From: Lysobacterales bacterium
Lineage (GTDB): Bacteria; Pseudomonadota; Gammaproteobacteria; Xanthomonadales; SZUA-36
Assembly (NCBI GenBank): GCA_029935455.1
Contig: JAOZKI010000023.1
Coordinates: forward strand, 1 to 33,396
DNA: 33,396 nt
Direction: 5' to 3'
In this document: positions 8,541-17,954 of the stretch, in pieces
Numbering within the stretch: position 1 is the stretch's first letter
Layout: each line of letters starts with the position of its first letter
Position numbers and translations under genes: made by a program
Notes under the pieces: generated by a model
Database searches by the model: none
Told to the model about the DNA's origin: nothing
What the model saw: the letters and a program-made list of their open reading frames with translations, nothing else

Positions 8541-8867
8541 GACAGAGTGGGCGCGGACACAGGATCGGCAAGCCTGTGTCCGCAGCACGCTATCGCTCTG
8601 CCCCGGCGATCTGTCCCACAGGCTGGACGCGCTCCAGTTAACGTGCTAACTTGCCTTTGTCGCAGCGGGTGTCCTACCCCTACCGAGCGCACTCCCCGAT
8701 CATAAAAACGCAAAGACGTTAGCGATGGGAGATAGGTGTTTCGGATACGTTCGAATGATAAATCCCGGACTCCGCTGTTACCCATAAGAAAATAACGAGC
8801 AGGCGCGCAATGCGCAGACCTGAATCCTTAGGCGGGCTGTGCCCATCACCCCTCTTTTCTGATCATC
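8541..8867 (+). other. trxA-rho spacer (rho leader region)
   Basis: A 327-bp stretch without a recognised gene. It starts with the strong hairpin at 8553-8583. Further on there are a small inverted repeat AGTTA/TAACT near 8636-8651 and several short reading frames. One ATG-initiated frame (8810-8926, 38 codons plus stop) runs into rho in another frame; I cannot say whether it is translated. Rho has no clear ribosome binding site. In E. coli rho is preceded by a leader used for autoregulation, so this spacer is a reasonable place for similar control. Confidence 0.5.
8553..8583 (+). terminator. Strong hairpin after trxA, no U-tract
   Basis: A perfect 11-bp stem (GCGGACACAGG / CCTGTGTCCGC) with a nine-base loop begins 13 bases after the trxA stop. 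There is no T-run after it, so it may protect the trxA mRNA 3' end or pause transcription rather than act as a standard intrinsic terminator. Confidence 0.45.
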
Positions 8868-10097
8868 ATGAATCTTACCGAATTAAAGCAAAAACCCGTT
8901 GCGGAACTGCTGGAACTGGCCAATGAAATGGGCCTGGACGGCGTCGCCCGTTCGCGCAAACAGGATGTCATTTTTTCCATTTTGAAGGCCCACGCCAAAC
9001 GTGGCGAAAGCATTTACGGCCAGGGCGTATTGGAGATTTTGCAGGATGGTTTCGGCTTCCTGCGCTCCGCTGACTCTTCCTATCTGGCCGGTCCGGACGA
9101 TATCTACGTCTCACCCAGTCAGATTCGACGCTTCAGCCTTCGTACCGGCGATATGCTGGAAGGCAAAATCCGGCCACCGAAAGACTCGGAGCGCTACTTT
9201 GCGCTGTTGAAGGTCGAGAAGCTGAACTACGAAGCACCGGACGCTGCGAAAAGCAAAATCCTGTTTGAAAACCTGACCGCCGAATTCCCCACCAAGCAGG
9301 CCTCCCTGGAACGGGCTAACGGCAGCACGGAAGACATTACCGCTCGCATCATCGACCTGGTTGCACCCATTGGCTTCGGTCAACGCGGCCTGGTGGTTTC
9401 ACCGCCCAAGGCCGGTAAGACCATCATGATGCAGAACATTGCTACCAGCATCCGCGCCAACCATCCCGACGCCAAGATGATCATTCTGCTCATCGACGAG
9501 CGCCCGGAAGAAGTGACGGAAATGAAGCGGTCCGTGGATGCGGAAGTCATTTCCTCGACCTTCGACGAACCTGCCTCACGCCATGTGCAGGTGGCCGAGA
9601 TGGTTATCGAGCGCGCCAAGCGTCTGGTGGAGCACAAGAACGACGTCATCATTCTGCTCGACTCAATCACGCGCCTGGCCCGTGCTTACAACACGGTAGC
9701 GCCCTCTTCCGGCAAGGTTCTCACCGGTGGTGTGGACGCCAACGCACTGCAGCGGCCGAAGCGTTTCTTCGGCGCCGCCCGTAATGTGACGGAAGGCGGT
9801 TCCCTGACCATCATCGCAACCGCCCTGGTGGATACCGGTTCGAAGATGGACGAAGTGATCTACGAAGAATTCAAGGGCACGGGCAACATGGAAGTGCACC
9901 TGAACCGCCGCATCGCCGAGAAGCGCGTCTACCCGGCTATCGACATCAACCGCTCGGGCACGCGCCGGGAGGAGATGATGATCGATCAGGCGCTGCTGCA
10001 AAAGGTCTGGATTCTGCGCAAACTGCTGCATCCCATGGATGAGGTTCAGGCCATCGAGTTCATGCTCGACAAGCTCAAGGCGACCAAATACAAATAG
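8868..10097 (+). CDS. rho: Transcription termination factor Rho
   Basis: A 409-residue hexameric RNA-dependent ATPase that ends transcription. The N-terminal Rho domain is at about 1-45, the RNA-binding cold-shock-like domain has the RNP-1 type GFGFLR at 61-66, and the RecA-type ATPase carries Walker A PPKAGKT (179-185) followed by the Rho-specific [13 protein letters not shown] and the secondary-site region near [21 protein letters not shown]. The sequence is collinear with E. coli Rho (419 residues) with no insertion. The ATG is preceded by CCCTCTTTTCTGATCATC, without a recognisable ribosome binding site. An intrinsic terminator follows. Confidence 0.98.
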   Translation: MNLTELKQKPVAELLELANEMGLDGVARSRKQDVIFSILKAHAKRGESIYGQGVLEILQDGFGFLRSADSSYLAGPDDIYVSPSQIRRFSLRTGDMLEGKIRPPKDSERYFALLKVEKLNYEAPDAAKSKILFENLTAEFPTKQASLERANGSTEDITARIIDLVAPIGFGQRGLVVSPPKAGKTIMMQNIATSIRANHPDAKMIILLIDERPEEVTEMKRSVDAEVISSTFDEPASRHVQVAEMVIERAKRLVEHKNDVIILLDSITRLARAYNTVAPSSGKVLTGGVDANALQRPKRFFGAARNVTEGGSLTIIATALVDTGSKMDEVIYEEFKGTGNMEVHLNRRIAEKRVYPAIDINRSGTRREEMMIDQALLQKVWILRKLLHPMDEVQAIEFMLDKLKATKYK

Positions 10098-10142
10098 GAG
10101 TTCTTCAACTTTATGAAGCGCTAAATCGGTTTGAGCTCATGC

Positions 10143-10176
10143 AAAAAAAAGCCCGGTCCATGACCGGGCTTTTTTA
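10143..10176. terminator. Bidirectional intrinsic terminator between rho and prpC
   Basis: An 8-bp stem GCCCGGTC (10151-10158) / GACCGGGC (10162-10169) is flanked by eight A on the left and TTTTTTATTT on the right. It can end transcripts from rho rightward and from the mdh-prpB-prpC operon leftward. Confidence 0.9.
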
Positions 10177-10194
10177 TTTGCCGTGGCACCAGAG

Positions 10195-11331
10195 CTAGCG
10201 CTGGTCCATGGGCAGGTAGGGCCGGTCTTCCGGACCCGTATAGTCGGCGCCCGGACGGATAATCCGGTTGTTGGCACGCTGCTCAAAGCAGTGGGCGGCC
10301 CAGCCAGTCACGCGGGACATGACAAAAATCGGCGTGAACAGCTTGGTGGGAATACCCATGAAGTGGTAGGCGCTGGCGTGGAAGAAATCCGCATTGGCGA
10401 ACATGTTCTTCTCTTCCTTCATGGTGCGCTCGACCGCCTCGGACACGGCGTAAAGCACCGTGTCGTTGGCCAGGTCGGCCAACTGCTTGGACCATTCCTT
10501 GATCACAGCATTGCGCGGGTCGCGCTGACGGTAGACCGCATGGCCAAAGCCCATGATCAGTTCTTTTGCTTCCAGCTTGGCCAGCACATCAGCGACCGCT
10601 TCTTCCGCCGACGCATACTGTTCAATCATGTCCATGGCCGCTTCATTGGCGCCGCCGTGCAGCGGGCCACGCAGGGAACCAATGGCACCGGTGATGCAGG
10701 AGTGCAGATCCGACATGGTGGACGCGCAGACGCGGGCCGTGAAGGTGGAGGCGTTGAACTCGTGCTCGGCGTAGAGGATCAGGGACACGTCCATAACGCG
10801 GGCCTCGATCTCGTTCGGCGCGCGGTCCAGCAGCAGGCGCAGGAAGTGCGCGCCCAGCCCGTCTTCGTCCGAATCCGTGTCGATACGCACGCCGTCATGG
10901 CTGAAGCGGTACCAGTACACAACGATGGCCGGGAAAGCGGCCAGAAGCCGGTCAGCCACGTCCTGCTGGTTGCTGAAGTCGCCTTCCTGCTCGATGTTGC
11001 CCAGGAAAGAGCAGCCTGTGCGCATCACATCCATGGGGTGGGCGTCGGCGGGAATGCGTTCCAGCACTTCTTTCAGCGCCTCCGGGAGCACGCGCAGCGG
11101 CTTAAGCTTGGCTTTCCAGGCATCGAGCTCGGTCTGCGTGGGTAGGTGGCCTTTCAGAATCAGGTGCGCCACCTCGTAGAAGGTGGACTGCTCAGCAAGT
11201 TCAACCACATCGTAGCCGCGGTAGCGCAGGCTGTTGCCGGCCGCGCCGACCGTGCAGATGGCGGTTTCGCCAGCGGACTGGCCACGCAGGCCGGCACCGG
11301 AATTCTTCTTGATGGCACTGTCTTCGGCCAT
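10195..11331 (-). CDS. prpC: 2-Methylcitrate synthase (citrate synthase family)
   Basis: A 378-residue type-I-like citrate synthase superfamily enzyme that condenses propionyl-CoA with oxaloacetate to 2-methylcitrate. Active-site blocks include AEHEFNAS (188-195), RGPLHGGANE (221-230), and GFGHAVY (261-267). The C-terminal VTGWAAH and NKIIRP-like blocks follow PrpC closely, and the protein lacks the longer N-terminal domain of the GltA type. The ATG at 11331 is chosen because family similarity begins there; the open frame upstream overlaps prpB and has no similarity. It begins two bases after the prpB stop, so coupling is likely. Downstream is a bidirectional terminator. Activity on acetyl-CoA as well as propionyl-CoA is possible in this family. 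Confidence 0.92.
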   Translation of the reverse strand: MAEDSAIKKNSGAGLRGQSAGETAICTVGAAGNSLRYRGYDVVELAEQSTFYEVAHLILKGHLPTQTELDAWKAKLKPLRVLPEALKEVLERIPADAHPMDVMRTGCSFLGNIEQEGDFSNQQDVADRLLAAFPAIVVYWYRFSHDGVRIDTDSDEDGLGAHFLRLLLDRAPNEIEARVMDVSLILYAEHEFNASTFTARVCASTMSDLHSCITGAIGSLRGPLHGGANEAAMDMIEQYASAEEAVADVLAKLEAKELIMGFGHAVYRQRDPRNAVIKEWSKQLADLANDTVLYAVSEAVERTMKEEKNMFANADFFHASAYHFMGIPTKLFTPIFVMSRVTGWAAHCFEQRANNRIIRPGADYTGPEDRPYLPMDQR

Positions 11332-11333
11332 AT

Positions 11334-12221
11334 TCAATTCTCCTTGTTCTGGGCGAACAGCTCGTCCAGTTTTTGTTCGAAATCGTGGTATCCGAGATAG
11401 CCGTACAACTCTTCCCGGGTCTGCATAATATCGATCAGATCGCGCTGATGGCCCTGCTCCAGCAGTCCGCGGTACACCAGTTCTGCCGCCTTGTTCATGG
11501 CCCGATAGGCCGAGCAGCAATAGAGCACGATGTCCACACCGGCCTCACCCAGTTCCGGCGTGGTAAACAGCGGCGTATGACCGAACTCCGTGATGTTGGC
11601 CAGAATCGGCACGCCCACCGCCTGACGAAACTCGCGATACTGCTCCAGCGTCTGTACTGCCTCGGGAAAGATCATGTCAGCGCCGGCTTCGACGCAGGCC
11701 ACCGCCCGCTCCACCGCAGAGGCCATACCCTCAACGGCCAGCGCGTCGGTGCGCGCCATAATGACGAAGCTCTCGTCGGTGCGTGCATCAACTGCCGCCT
11801 TGATGCGATCCACCATCTCCTGCTGGCTGACAATCGCCTTGCCCGGCCGGTGACCACAACGCTTCTGCGCTACCTGGTCTTCCATATGCATGGCCGCTGC
11901 GCCGTCGCGAATCAGGGATTTCACCGTGCGCGCGATATTAAAGGCGCCGCCAAAGCCCGTATCCACGTCTACCAGCAAAGGCAGTTCGCACACGGCGGTG
12001 ATGCGCCGGATATCGGTCAGCACATCATCCAGGGTGCTGATGCCCAGATCCGGCAGACCCAGCGAATTGGCGGCGATGCCGCCACCGGACAGATAAATGG
12101 CTTCATGACCGACGGCCTGTGCCATACGGGCCGTGTAAGCGTTGATGGTACCCACCACCTGTAGCGGCGACTGTGCCGCCACGGCAGCGCGAAAGCGGGC
12201 TCCTGGTGCAAGCTGGCTCAT
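11334..12221 (-). CDS. prpB: 2-Methylisocitrate lyase
   Basis: A 295-residue member of the isocitrate lyase/PEP mutase superfamily that cleaves 2-methylisocitrate to pyruvate and succinate, the last methylcitrate-cycle step. The catalytic loop K-R-C-G-H is at 120-124, metal-binding acidic residues are in [11 protein letters not shown] (82-92) and MHMEDQ (111-116), and length fits PrpB rather than the longer isocitrate lyases. The neighbour prpC two bases downstream supports the assignment; mdh ends 11 bases upstream. The gene for methylcitrate dehydratase (prpD or acnD-prpF), which makes its substrate, is not next to it as it often is. Confidence 0.94.
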   Translation of the reverse strand: MSQLAPGARFRAAVAAQSPLQVVGTINAYTARMAQAVGHEAIYLSGGGIAANSLGLPDLGISTLDDVLTDIRRITAVCELPLLVDVDTGFGGAFNIARTVKSLIRDGAAAMHMEDQVAQKRCGHRPGKAIVSQQEMVDRIKAAVDARTDESFVIMARTDALAVEGMASAVERAVACVEAGADMIFPEAVQTLEQYREFRQAVGVPILANITEFGHTPLFTTPELGEAGVDIVLYCCSAYRAMNKAAELVYRGLLEQGHQRDLIDIMQTREELYGYLGYHDFEQKLDELFAQNKEN

Positions 12222-12232
12222 GCGATCTCTCC

Positions 12233-13210
12233 TCAGAGCAGATGTTCCACGGCGGCGCGTTCTTCACGCAGCTCCGCATCGGTCGCATCCATCTTCTCGC
12301 GGCTGAAGGCATCCACATCCAGACCTTCAACAATCGTGTAATCGCCATCGGCGCAGGTGCAGGGGTAGGAGTAGATAATGCCCGGCTCGATGCCATAGGC
12401 CCCGGTGGAGGGCACCGCCATGGACACCCAGTCACCGTCCGCGGTACCCAGGGCCCAGCTGCGCATGTGATCAATAGCTGCCGATGCGGCTGAGGCCGCG
12501 CTGGATGCGCCACGCGCCTTGATGATGGCGGCGCCCCGCTGTTGTACCGTCGGGATAAACGTGTCGCGGTACCAGTCCTGATCAATCGCCGCTGCCAGCG
12601 CCTTGTCCCCGGCCGCCGTGAAACGGATATCCGGGTACTGGGTGGAAGAGTGATTGCCCCAAATAATCATCTGGCGGATCGCGCCGTGATGCTGGCCGGT
12701 CTTCTCCGACATTTGCGCCAGGGCACGGTTGTGGTCCAGGCGGGTCATGGCGGTAAAGTTCCGCGGGTTCAGATCCGGCGCGGCGGCCTGGGCAATCAGG
12801 GCGTTGGTATTGGCCGGGTTACCGACCACCAGCACTTTCACGTCGCGGCTGGCATGGTCGTTCAGCGCTTTACCCTGCGGGCCAAAGATTTTGCCGTTTT
12901 CCGTCAGCAGATCACCGCGCTCCATACCCGGGCCGCGTGGCTTGGCGCCCACCAGGAGCGCAAAGTCCGTGTCCTTGAAAGCCACATTGGCATCATCGGA
13001 GCAGATCACGTCATCAAGCAGTGGCAGGGCCGCATCTTTCAGCTCCATGGCCACCCCTTCCAAAGCGCCCAGGGCCGGAGTGATTTCCAGCAGTTGCAGG
13101 ATAATCGGCTGATCGGGCCCCAGCATATCGCCGGCGGCGATACGGAAGCAGAGTTGATAACCGATCTGGCCAGCGGCGCCGGTAATGGCGACTCGAACAG
13201 GTTTTTTCAT
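12233..13210 (-). CDS. mdh: Malate dehydrogenase (NAD-dependent)
   Basis: A 325-residue lactate/malate dehydrogenase superfamily enzyme that interconverts malate and oxaloacetate. The NAD-binding GAAGQIG is at 11-17. The conserved GNPANTNAL and the substrate-binding T-R-L-D-H-N-R-A segment follow, and the catalytic His is in [12 protein letters not shown]. This is the cytosolic-MDH-like type of 325-330 residues found in Xanthomonas and Acinetobacter, not the 312-residue E. coli type. It heads a tight operon with prpB and prpC, so it could regenerate the oxaloacetate used by methylcitrate synthase from the succinate-to-malate arm. A C-terminal Glu/Arg-rich helix ends the protein normally. Confidence 0.96.
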   Translation of the reverse strand: MKKPVRVAITGAAGQIGYQLCFRIAAGDMLGPDQPIILQLLEITPALGALEGVAMELKDAALPLLDDVICSDDANVAFKDTDFALLVGAKPRGPGMERGDLLTENGKIFGPQGKALNDHASRDVKVLVVGNPANTNALIAQAAAPDLNPRNFTAMTRLDHNRALAQMSEKTGQHHGAIRQMIIWGNHSSTQYPDIRFTAAGDKALAAAIDQDWYRDTFIPTVQQRGAAIIKARGASSAASAASAAIDHMRSWALGTADGDWVSMAVPSTGAYGIEPGIIYSYPCTCADGDYTIVEGLDVDAFSREKMDATDAELREERAAVEHLL

Positions 13211-13266
13211 GAGTGGCTCCTTCGCGGGTCTCGTAGACGCGGCGTCGACGGGTTCGACGGCGCGAA

Positions 13267-13296
13267 TTTATAAGCAGGTTTCAGCCCGCTATTGTA
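13267..13296 (-). promoter_or_regulatory. Possible -10 elements for the mdh-prpB-prpC operon
   Basis: On the minus strand TATAAA (13272-13267) and TACAAT (13296-13291) lie 55-90 bases upstream of the mdh ATG. Neither has a convincing -35 hexamer at normal spacing, so both are weak candidates. The rest of the 272-bp gap to pdxB shows no other clear element. Confidence 0.25.
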
Positions 13297-13482
13297 CCTG
13301 ATCCAGCCACTAGTTCAGCGCGTGCGCGGTCGGCAACAGAAGCGAATTATTCAACTCAGTCAGCTCCGGCTCCAGGCAAAGGTCGCGCTCGGGCCGGCCA
13401 CAGGTGGCTGGCGGGGCGCGGCCTGACGCTTCATGCCAAATGCGCTACTCTGCGGAAGCCGTTAGCTGTGTTCGTCTCTGCC

Positions 13483-14598
13483 ATGCCCCAGCGCCCCCTG
13501 ATCATCGCTGACCAGAACATGCCCGGACTGCGGTCTGCGCTGGCATCCGTGGCTGATCTGCGGCTGTTGCCCGGTCGGCGTATCAGCCGCCGCGACGTGC
13601 AACAGGCGGATGCGCTACTGGTCCGTTCCGTCACCCGCGTTGATGCAGAGCTGCTGGCGGGTTCCCCCGTGCGCTTTGTCGGCAGCGCCACCATTGGCAC
13701 GGATCATCTGGACACCACCTGGCTGGAACAGCAGGGTATTGCCTGGGGGCATGCGCCGGGCTGTAACGCCGACGCTGCGGCCCAGTACACGCTAGCCATG
13801 ATGGTTCTCGCCTGTCAGCGGCGGGGGCTGGATCTCACGCAGCAACAGGTCGGTATTATTGGCCTCGGCAATGTGGGGCAACGGGTGCAACAACTGCTGG
13901 GGGCCCTGCGGGTGCCAACGGTAGCCAATGACCCACCGCGCGCCGCGCAGGGCACCAGCGGCCTGGTCGCACTGCCTGAGGCGCTCGCCCAGCCCATCGT
14001 CACGCTGCACGTGCCGCTCAATCGGGACGGGCCCTGGCCCACGGCCGGCCTAATCAACGCCCACACGCTGACCGCGCTGCCGCCGGGCAGCCTGCTGATC
14101 AACGCGGCACGGGGCGGCGTGGTGCATGAAGCCGCCCTGCTACGAGCACTGGAGGCCCGGCATTGCCATGCCGCCCTGGACACCTGGCCGGGTGAACCGC
14201 AGCTTTCCAGGGCCCTACTGGACGCCTGCATCGTGGCCTCACCGCACGTGGCTGGCTACGCCCTGGAAGGCAAGCTGCGCGGTTCCCGCGCGGTTCTGGA
14301 GCAGTTGGCTCAGGCATTTCATCTGACCCTGGACTACCCACCGCTGCCGCCGGTGACACCCCTGCCTTTCGACGGCAGTGATCCCCTGGCGGCGGTGCTC
14401 GCAGCCACCGGCGTGGCGCAGGATGATGTGCGCCTGCGCGAGACGCTGAAGACCGCCCGTGACCGAGCGCAGGCCTTTGACCAGCTGCGTCGCGACTATC
14501 CCCAGCGGCGGGAGTTCCAGGGACTCCGGCCCGAACTGCACGAGACGGCCGAAGTCGCCCCCTTCGCGGCCCTGGGATTCGCGCTCGATCACGCATAA
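13483..14598 (+). CDS. pdxB: Erythronate-4-phosphate dehydrogenase
   Basis: A 371-residue D-2-hydroxyacid dehydrogenase of the DXP-dependent vitamin B6 (pyridoxal phosphate) pathway, oxidising 4-phospho-erythronate. The NAD-binding GLGNVG is at 127-132. The catalytic triad is visible at family positions: Arg210 in NAARGG, Glu238 in WPGEP and His255 in SPHVAGY. The region after about 285 is the PdxB-specific C-terminal dimerisation domain, which separates it from SerA and other relatives. ATG at 13483 starts the family sequence; a GTG at 13468 in frame is possible. Neither has a good ribosome binding site. It is divergent from mdh and followed by typA. Confidence 0.93.
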   Translation: MPQRPLIIADQNMPGLRSALASVADLRLLPGRRISRRDVQQADALLVRSVTRVDAELLAGSPVRFVGSATIGTDHLDTTWLEQQGIAWGHAPGCNADAAAQYTLAMMVLACQRRGLDLTQQQVGIIGLGNVGQRVQQLLGALRVPTVANDPPRAAQGTSGLVALPEALAQPIVTLHVPLNRDGPWPTAGLINAHTLTALPPGSLLINAARGGVVHEAALLRALEARHCHAALDTWPGEPQLSRALLDACIVASPHVAGYALEGKLRGSRAVLEQLAQAFHLTLDYPPLPPVTPLPFDGSDPLAAVLAATGVAQDDVRLRETLKTARDRAQAFDQLRRDYPQRREFQGLRPELHETAEVAPFAALGFALDHA

Positions 14599-14696
14599 AA
14601 AGGCAAGAAAATCATTGCGTTTTGACCCCAAAGGGGGTACCTTGCGCGCGCCGAAGGAAAAGCCCCTTCCGGCCCCTTTTAATGCAGGATACTCCC

Positions 14697-16541
14697 GTGA
14701 TTGAGACGCTTCGAAATATTGCCATCATTGCCCATGTTGACCATGGCAAAACCACTCTGGTTGACCAGCTGCTGCAGCAATCCGGCACCCTGGGTGAACG
14801 TGCCGCAGCCCCGGAACGGGTCATGGACTCCAATGAGCTGGAAAAGGAGCGCGGCATTACCATTCTGTCCAAGAACACGGCCATTCGCTGGCAGGATGGC
14901 AGTACCGACTGGCGCATCAATATTGTGGATACGCCGGGCCACGCGGACTTCGGTGGCGAGGTAGAGCGCATTCTGTCCATGGTCGATTCGGTGCTGCTGC
15001 TGGTCGATGCGGTGGACGGACCCATGCCACAGACCCGTTTCGTGACCCAGAAGGCCTTCGAAATGGGATTCCGGCCCATTGTGGTGATCAATAAGGTAGA
15101 CCGGGATGGCGCCCGTCCGGACTGGGTTCTGGACCAGACCTTTGAGCTGTTTGACCGCCTGGGCGCTACCGACGAGCAGCTGGACTTCCCCGTGGTCTAC
15201 GCCTCGGCCCTGCGTGGCTTTGCCGGTCTGGAACCGGATGTGAACGGTGGTGACATGACCGCCCTGTTCCAGACCATCGTGCGCGAGGTCGCACCCCCAA
15301 AGGTGGACGAGGAAGGCCCCTTTCAGATGCGTGTCACCACCCTGGACTACAACACCTACGTGGGCGTGATCGGTATCGGTCGCGTGCAGCGTGGTTCCGT
15401 GAAGCCCAATCAGCGGGTCACGGTCATCGACCGGGAAGGCGACAGCCGTAACGGCAAAATTCTGCAGGTGCTGGGTTTCCACGGTCTGGATCGGGTCGAG
15501 GTGGAGCAGGCCCAGGCCGGTGACATCATTGCCGTCACCGGGGTTGAAGAGCTGGGCATATCGGACACGCTGTGCGACCGGGAAGCGCCGGAAGCACTGC
15601 CGCCACTGACCGTGGATGAGCCAACCATCAGCATGACCTTCCGCGTCAATACCTCACCCTTTGCCGGTCGGGAAGGCAAATACCTGACCAGCCGCCAGCT
15701 GCGCGAGCGCCTGCTGCGCGAAGCCAGCCACAATGTGGCCTTGCGCGTGGAAGAAACCGATGACCCGGAAAAATTCCGTGTTTCCGGCCGCGGCGAACTG
15801 CACCTGTCCATCCTCATTGAGACCATGCGCCGGGAAGGTTATGAGCTGGCCATTTCGCGTCCGGAAGTGATCCTGCATGAGAACGAAGGGCGCACGGAAG
15901 AACCCTATGAAGCGCTGGTCGTGGACTTCGAAGGCGACTATCAGGGCGCGGTCATGGAGCGCATCGGCGAGCGCCGTGGCGTGCTGCAGGACATGCAGCC
16001 GGACGGCCGGGGGCGTGTGCGCCTGGATTACCTGATCCCGGCCCGGGGCCTGATCGGCTTTCAGTCCGAATACAAGACACTGACCGCGGGCACGGGGCTG
16101 CTGTTTCACGTGTTCGATCACTACGGCGACTATAATCCGGCGCCGATCTCAACGCGCAACAACGGCGTGCTGATCTCCAAGGCCACCGGCAAATCGGTAC
16201 CCTATGCCCTGTTTAATTTGCAGGAGCGCGGCCGCCTGATCGTTAAGCCGGGTGAGGACGTCTACGAAGGTCAGGTGATCGGCATCCACAGCCGCGGTAA
16301 CGATCTGACCGTTAATCCGCTGAAAACCAAACAGCTGACCAATATCCGTACGGTCATCAAGGACGAGAACGTGCAGCTCACGGCCCACCAGACGCTCACG
16401 CTGGAGCAGGCGCTGGAATTTATTCAGGATGATGAGCTGGTGGAGGCGACGCCAGAGGCCATCCGCATCCGCAAACGCCACCTGCTGGAACACGAGCGCC
16501 GCGTCGCGGAGCGGGCGGCGAAAAAGAACAGCGAAGCTTGA
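14697..16541 (+). CDS. typA: Ribosome-associated translational GTPase TypA/BipA
   Basis: A 614-residue translational GTPase related to EF-G and LepA that acts on the ribosome, important for ribosome assembly and growth at low temperature. The G domain has G1 AHVDHGKT (12-19), G3 [11 protein letters not shown] and G4 NKVD, and then EF-G-like domains II, III and V and the BipA-specific C-terminal domain ([14 protein letters not shown]). The start GTG at 14697 aligns with E. coli BipA (MIEKLRN) and has AGGA eight bases upstream. An ATG at 14682 in the same frame would add five residues. The gene has a 98-bp gap after pdxB holding a small ACCCC/GGGGT hairpin. It is convergent with aroG, with a GC-rich stem between. 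Confidence 0.96.
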   Translation: MIETLRNIAIIAHVDHGKTTLVDQLLQQSGTLGERAAAPERVMDSNELEKERGITILSKNTAIRWQDGSTDWRINIVDTPGHADFGGEVERILSMVDSVLLLVDAVDGPMPQTRFVTQKAFEMGFRPIVVINKVDRDGARPDWVLDQTFELFDRLGATDEQLDFPVVYASALRGFAGLEPDVNGGDMTALFQTIVREVAPPKVDEEGPFQMRVTTLDYNTYVGVIGIGRVQRGSVKPNQRVTVIDREGDSRNGKILQVLGFHGLDRVEVEQAQAGDIIAVTGVEELGISDTLCDREAPEALPPLTVDEPTISMTFRVNTSPFAGREGKYLTSRQLRERLLREASHNVALRVEETDDPEKFRVSGRGELHLSILIETMRREGYELAISRPEVILHENEGRTEEPYEALVVDFEGDYQGAVMERIGERRGVLQDMQPDGRGRVRLDYLIPARGLIGFQSEYKTLTAGTGLLFHVFDHYGDYNPAPISTRNNGVLISKATGKSVPYALFNLQERGRLIVKPGEDVYEGQVIGIHSRGNDLTVNPLKTKQLTNIRTVIKDENVQLTAHQTLTLEQALEFIQDDELVEATPEAIRIRKRHLLEHERRVAERAAKKNSEA

Positions 16542-16544
16542 GTC

Positions 16545-16569
16545 CGGGCCGGACGTTGTGTCCGGCCCG
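16545..16569. terminator. GC-rich hairpin between convergent typA and class II DAHP synthase
   Basis: A perfect 10-bp stem (CGGGCCGGAC / GTCCGGCCCG) with a GTTGT loop fills most of the 35-bp gap. Neither side has a T-run, so termination efficiency is uncertain; the position between two converging stops favours a terminator role. Confidence 0.5.
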
Positions 16570-16576
16570 CCATGAT

Positions 16577-17953
16577 TCAGGCCTGATTGTGTTTGCGCAC
16601 GATGAGCATGGCCATTTCCAGAGCCTGCTCGTAGTTCAAGCGTGGATCGACAGTGGATTTGTAGGCGCGGCGCAGGTCAGCGTCGACCAGATCCCGCGCA
16701 CCGCCGGTGCATTCGGTAACGTTCTCGCCGGTCAGTTCCAGGTGCACGCCACCGAGACGTGAATGGTTGTCCCGGTGCACTTCGAAGGCCAGTTCCATCT
16801 CGTTCATGATGTTGCGGAAGCGGCGCGTCTTAATGCCGTCGGCCGTGGATTCCGTGTTGCCATGCATGGCATCAGAAATCCATAGCACCGGCATGTCCGC
16901 ATCCTGTACCGCGCGAATCAGCGCTGGCAAACGCGCCTCAATCTGCCCCACACCCATGCGGTGAATCAGCACCATGCGCCCGGCCTCCCGGCGCGGGTTC
17001 AGCACCTGCAGCAGATCGACCAACTGCTGGGGTTCCACGGTAGGCCCGACCTTCAGGCCAATGGGGTTCTGAATGCCCCGCATGTATTCCACATGGGCAT
17101 CCTGCAGGCTGGCGGTACGCATGCCGATCCAGGGAAAATGCGTGGACAGATTGAAGTGTCCGGCCTGGCGCGGGACTTCCCGGGTCAGCGCCTGCTCGTA
17201 GTGCAGATGCAGGGCCTCATGGGAGGTATAGAAGTCCACCCGGCGAATGTTGCCGGCCTGCTTGCCGGAGATGGTCTCCATAAAGTTGATGGAGCGCCCG
17301 ATGCCCTCGGAAAGGCGCCGGAATTCCTCCGCCAGTGGCGAGTGTTCGACCCAACCGAGATCCCAGTATTCCGGGTGATGGAGATCCGCAAACCCGCCGT
17401 CCACCAGCGCCCGTACAAAGTTCATGGTCAGGGAAGAGCACGCATGCGCCTGCAGCAAGCGGCCCGGGTCGGGCACGCGCGCCTGCTCGGTAAATGCCGG
17501 CGAGTTGATGATGTCACCGCGATAGCTGGGCAGGGTGACGCCGTCCCGCGTTTCCGTATCGGAAGAGCGCGGCTTGGCATACTGGCCGGCGAAGCGCCCG
17601 ATGCGAATCACCGGCATCTGCAAGCCATGCACCATGATCAGGCTCATCTGCAGCAGCACCTTGAGCCGGTTGGTGATGACGGTGGAATTGCATTCGGCGA
17701 AGGTTTCCGCACAGTCCCCGCCCTGCAGCAGGAAGCGCTCACCGCGCTGGGCCTCGGCAATCTGCTGGCGCAGGGTCAGAATCTCCCAGGAGGTGACCAG
17801 CGGTGGCAATTGTGCCAATTCCTCCAGCGTACCCTGCAGCGCCGCGACGTCCGGATAGGTCGCCTGCTGCGCAGCCGGAAAGTTTTGCCAGGAATCAGGT
17901 GCCCAGGCCTCCGTGGCGGCACCCGCGATGTTTAGTAAATCGTTGCCATTCAT
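16577..17953 (-). CDS. 3-Deoxy-7-phosphoheptulonate synthase, class II (plant type)
   Basis: A 458-residue class II DAHP synthase, the first enzyme of the shikimate pathway (phosphoenolpyruvate plus erythrose 4-phosphate to DAHP). The metal-binding Cys is in GGDCAETF (Cys81), the metal-binding His in DAMHGNT, the Glu in HLELTGENVTEC and the Asp in TVDPRLN near the C-terminus. The length and these motifs place it in the class II family found in plants, Mycobacterium, Pseudomonas and Xanthomonas, not the class I AroF/G/H family of E. coli. It begins one base after the dsbB stop. Feedback behaviour cannot be predicted from sequence; the N-terminal extension of the strongly regulated mycobacterial enzyme is not prominent. 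Confidence 0.95.
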   Translation of the reverse strand: MNGNDLLNIAGAATEAWAPDSWQNFPAAQQATYPDVAALQGTLEELAQLPPLVTSWEILTLRQQIAEAQRGERFLLQGGDCAETFAECNSTVITNRLKVLLQMSLIMVHGLQMPVIRIGRFAGQYAKPRSSDTETRDGVTLPSYRGDIINSPAFTEQARVPDPGRLLQAHACSSLTMNFVRALVDGGFADLHHPEYWDLGWVEHSPLAEEFRRLSEGIGRSINFMETISGKQAGNIRRVDFYTSHEALHLHYEQALTREVPRQAGHFNLSTHFPWIGMRTASLQDAHVEYMRGIQNPIGLKVGPTVEPQQLVDLLQVLNPRREAGRMVLIHRMGVGQIEARLPALIRAVQDADMPVLWISDAMHGNTESTADGIKTRRFRNIMNEMELAFEVHRDNHSRLGGVHLELTGENVTECTGGARDLVDADLRRAYKSTVDPRLNYEQALEMAMLIVRKHNQA

Positions 17954-17954
17954 A

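Noticed and set aside
10183-11145. A 320-codon plus-strand frame opposite prpC
   Set aside because: It is a shadow of the conserved prpC gene; its translation shows no known domain and starts inside the terminator region.
10195-11331. Reading the citrate synthase family gene as gltA
   Set aside because: The short N-terminus, PrpC-like C-terminal blocks and the adjacent prpB favour methylcitrate synthase, although dual activity is possible.
16961-17935. A 324-codon plus-strand frame opposite the class II DAHP synthase
   Set aside because: Antisense to a gene with all catalytic motifs intact; no domain seen and no ribosome binding site.
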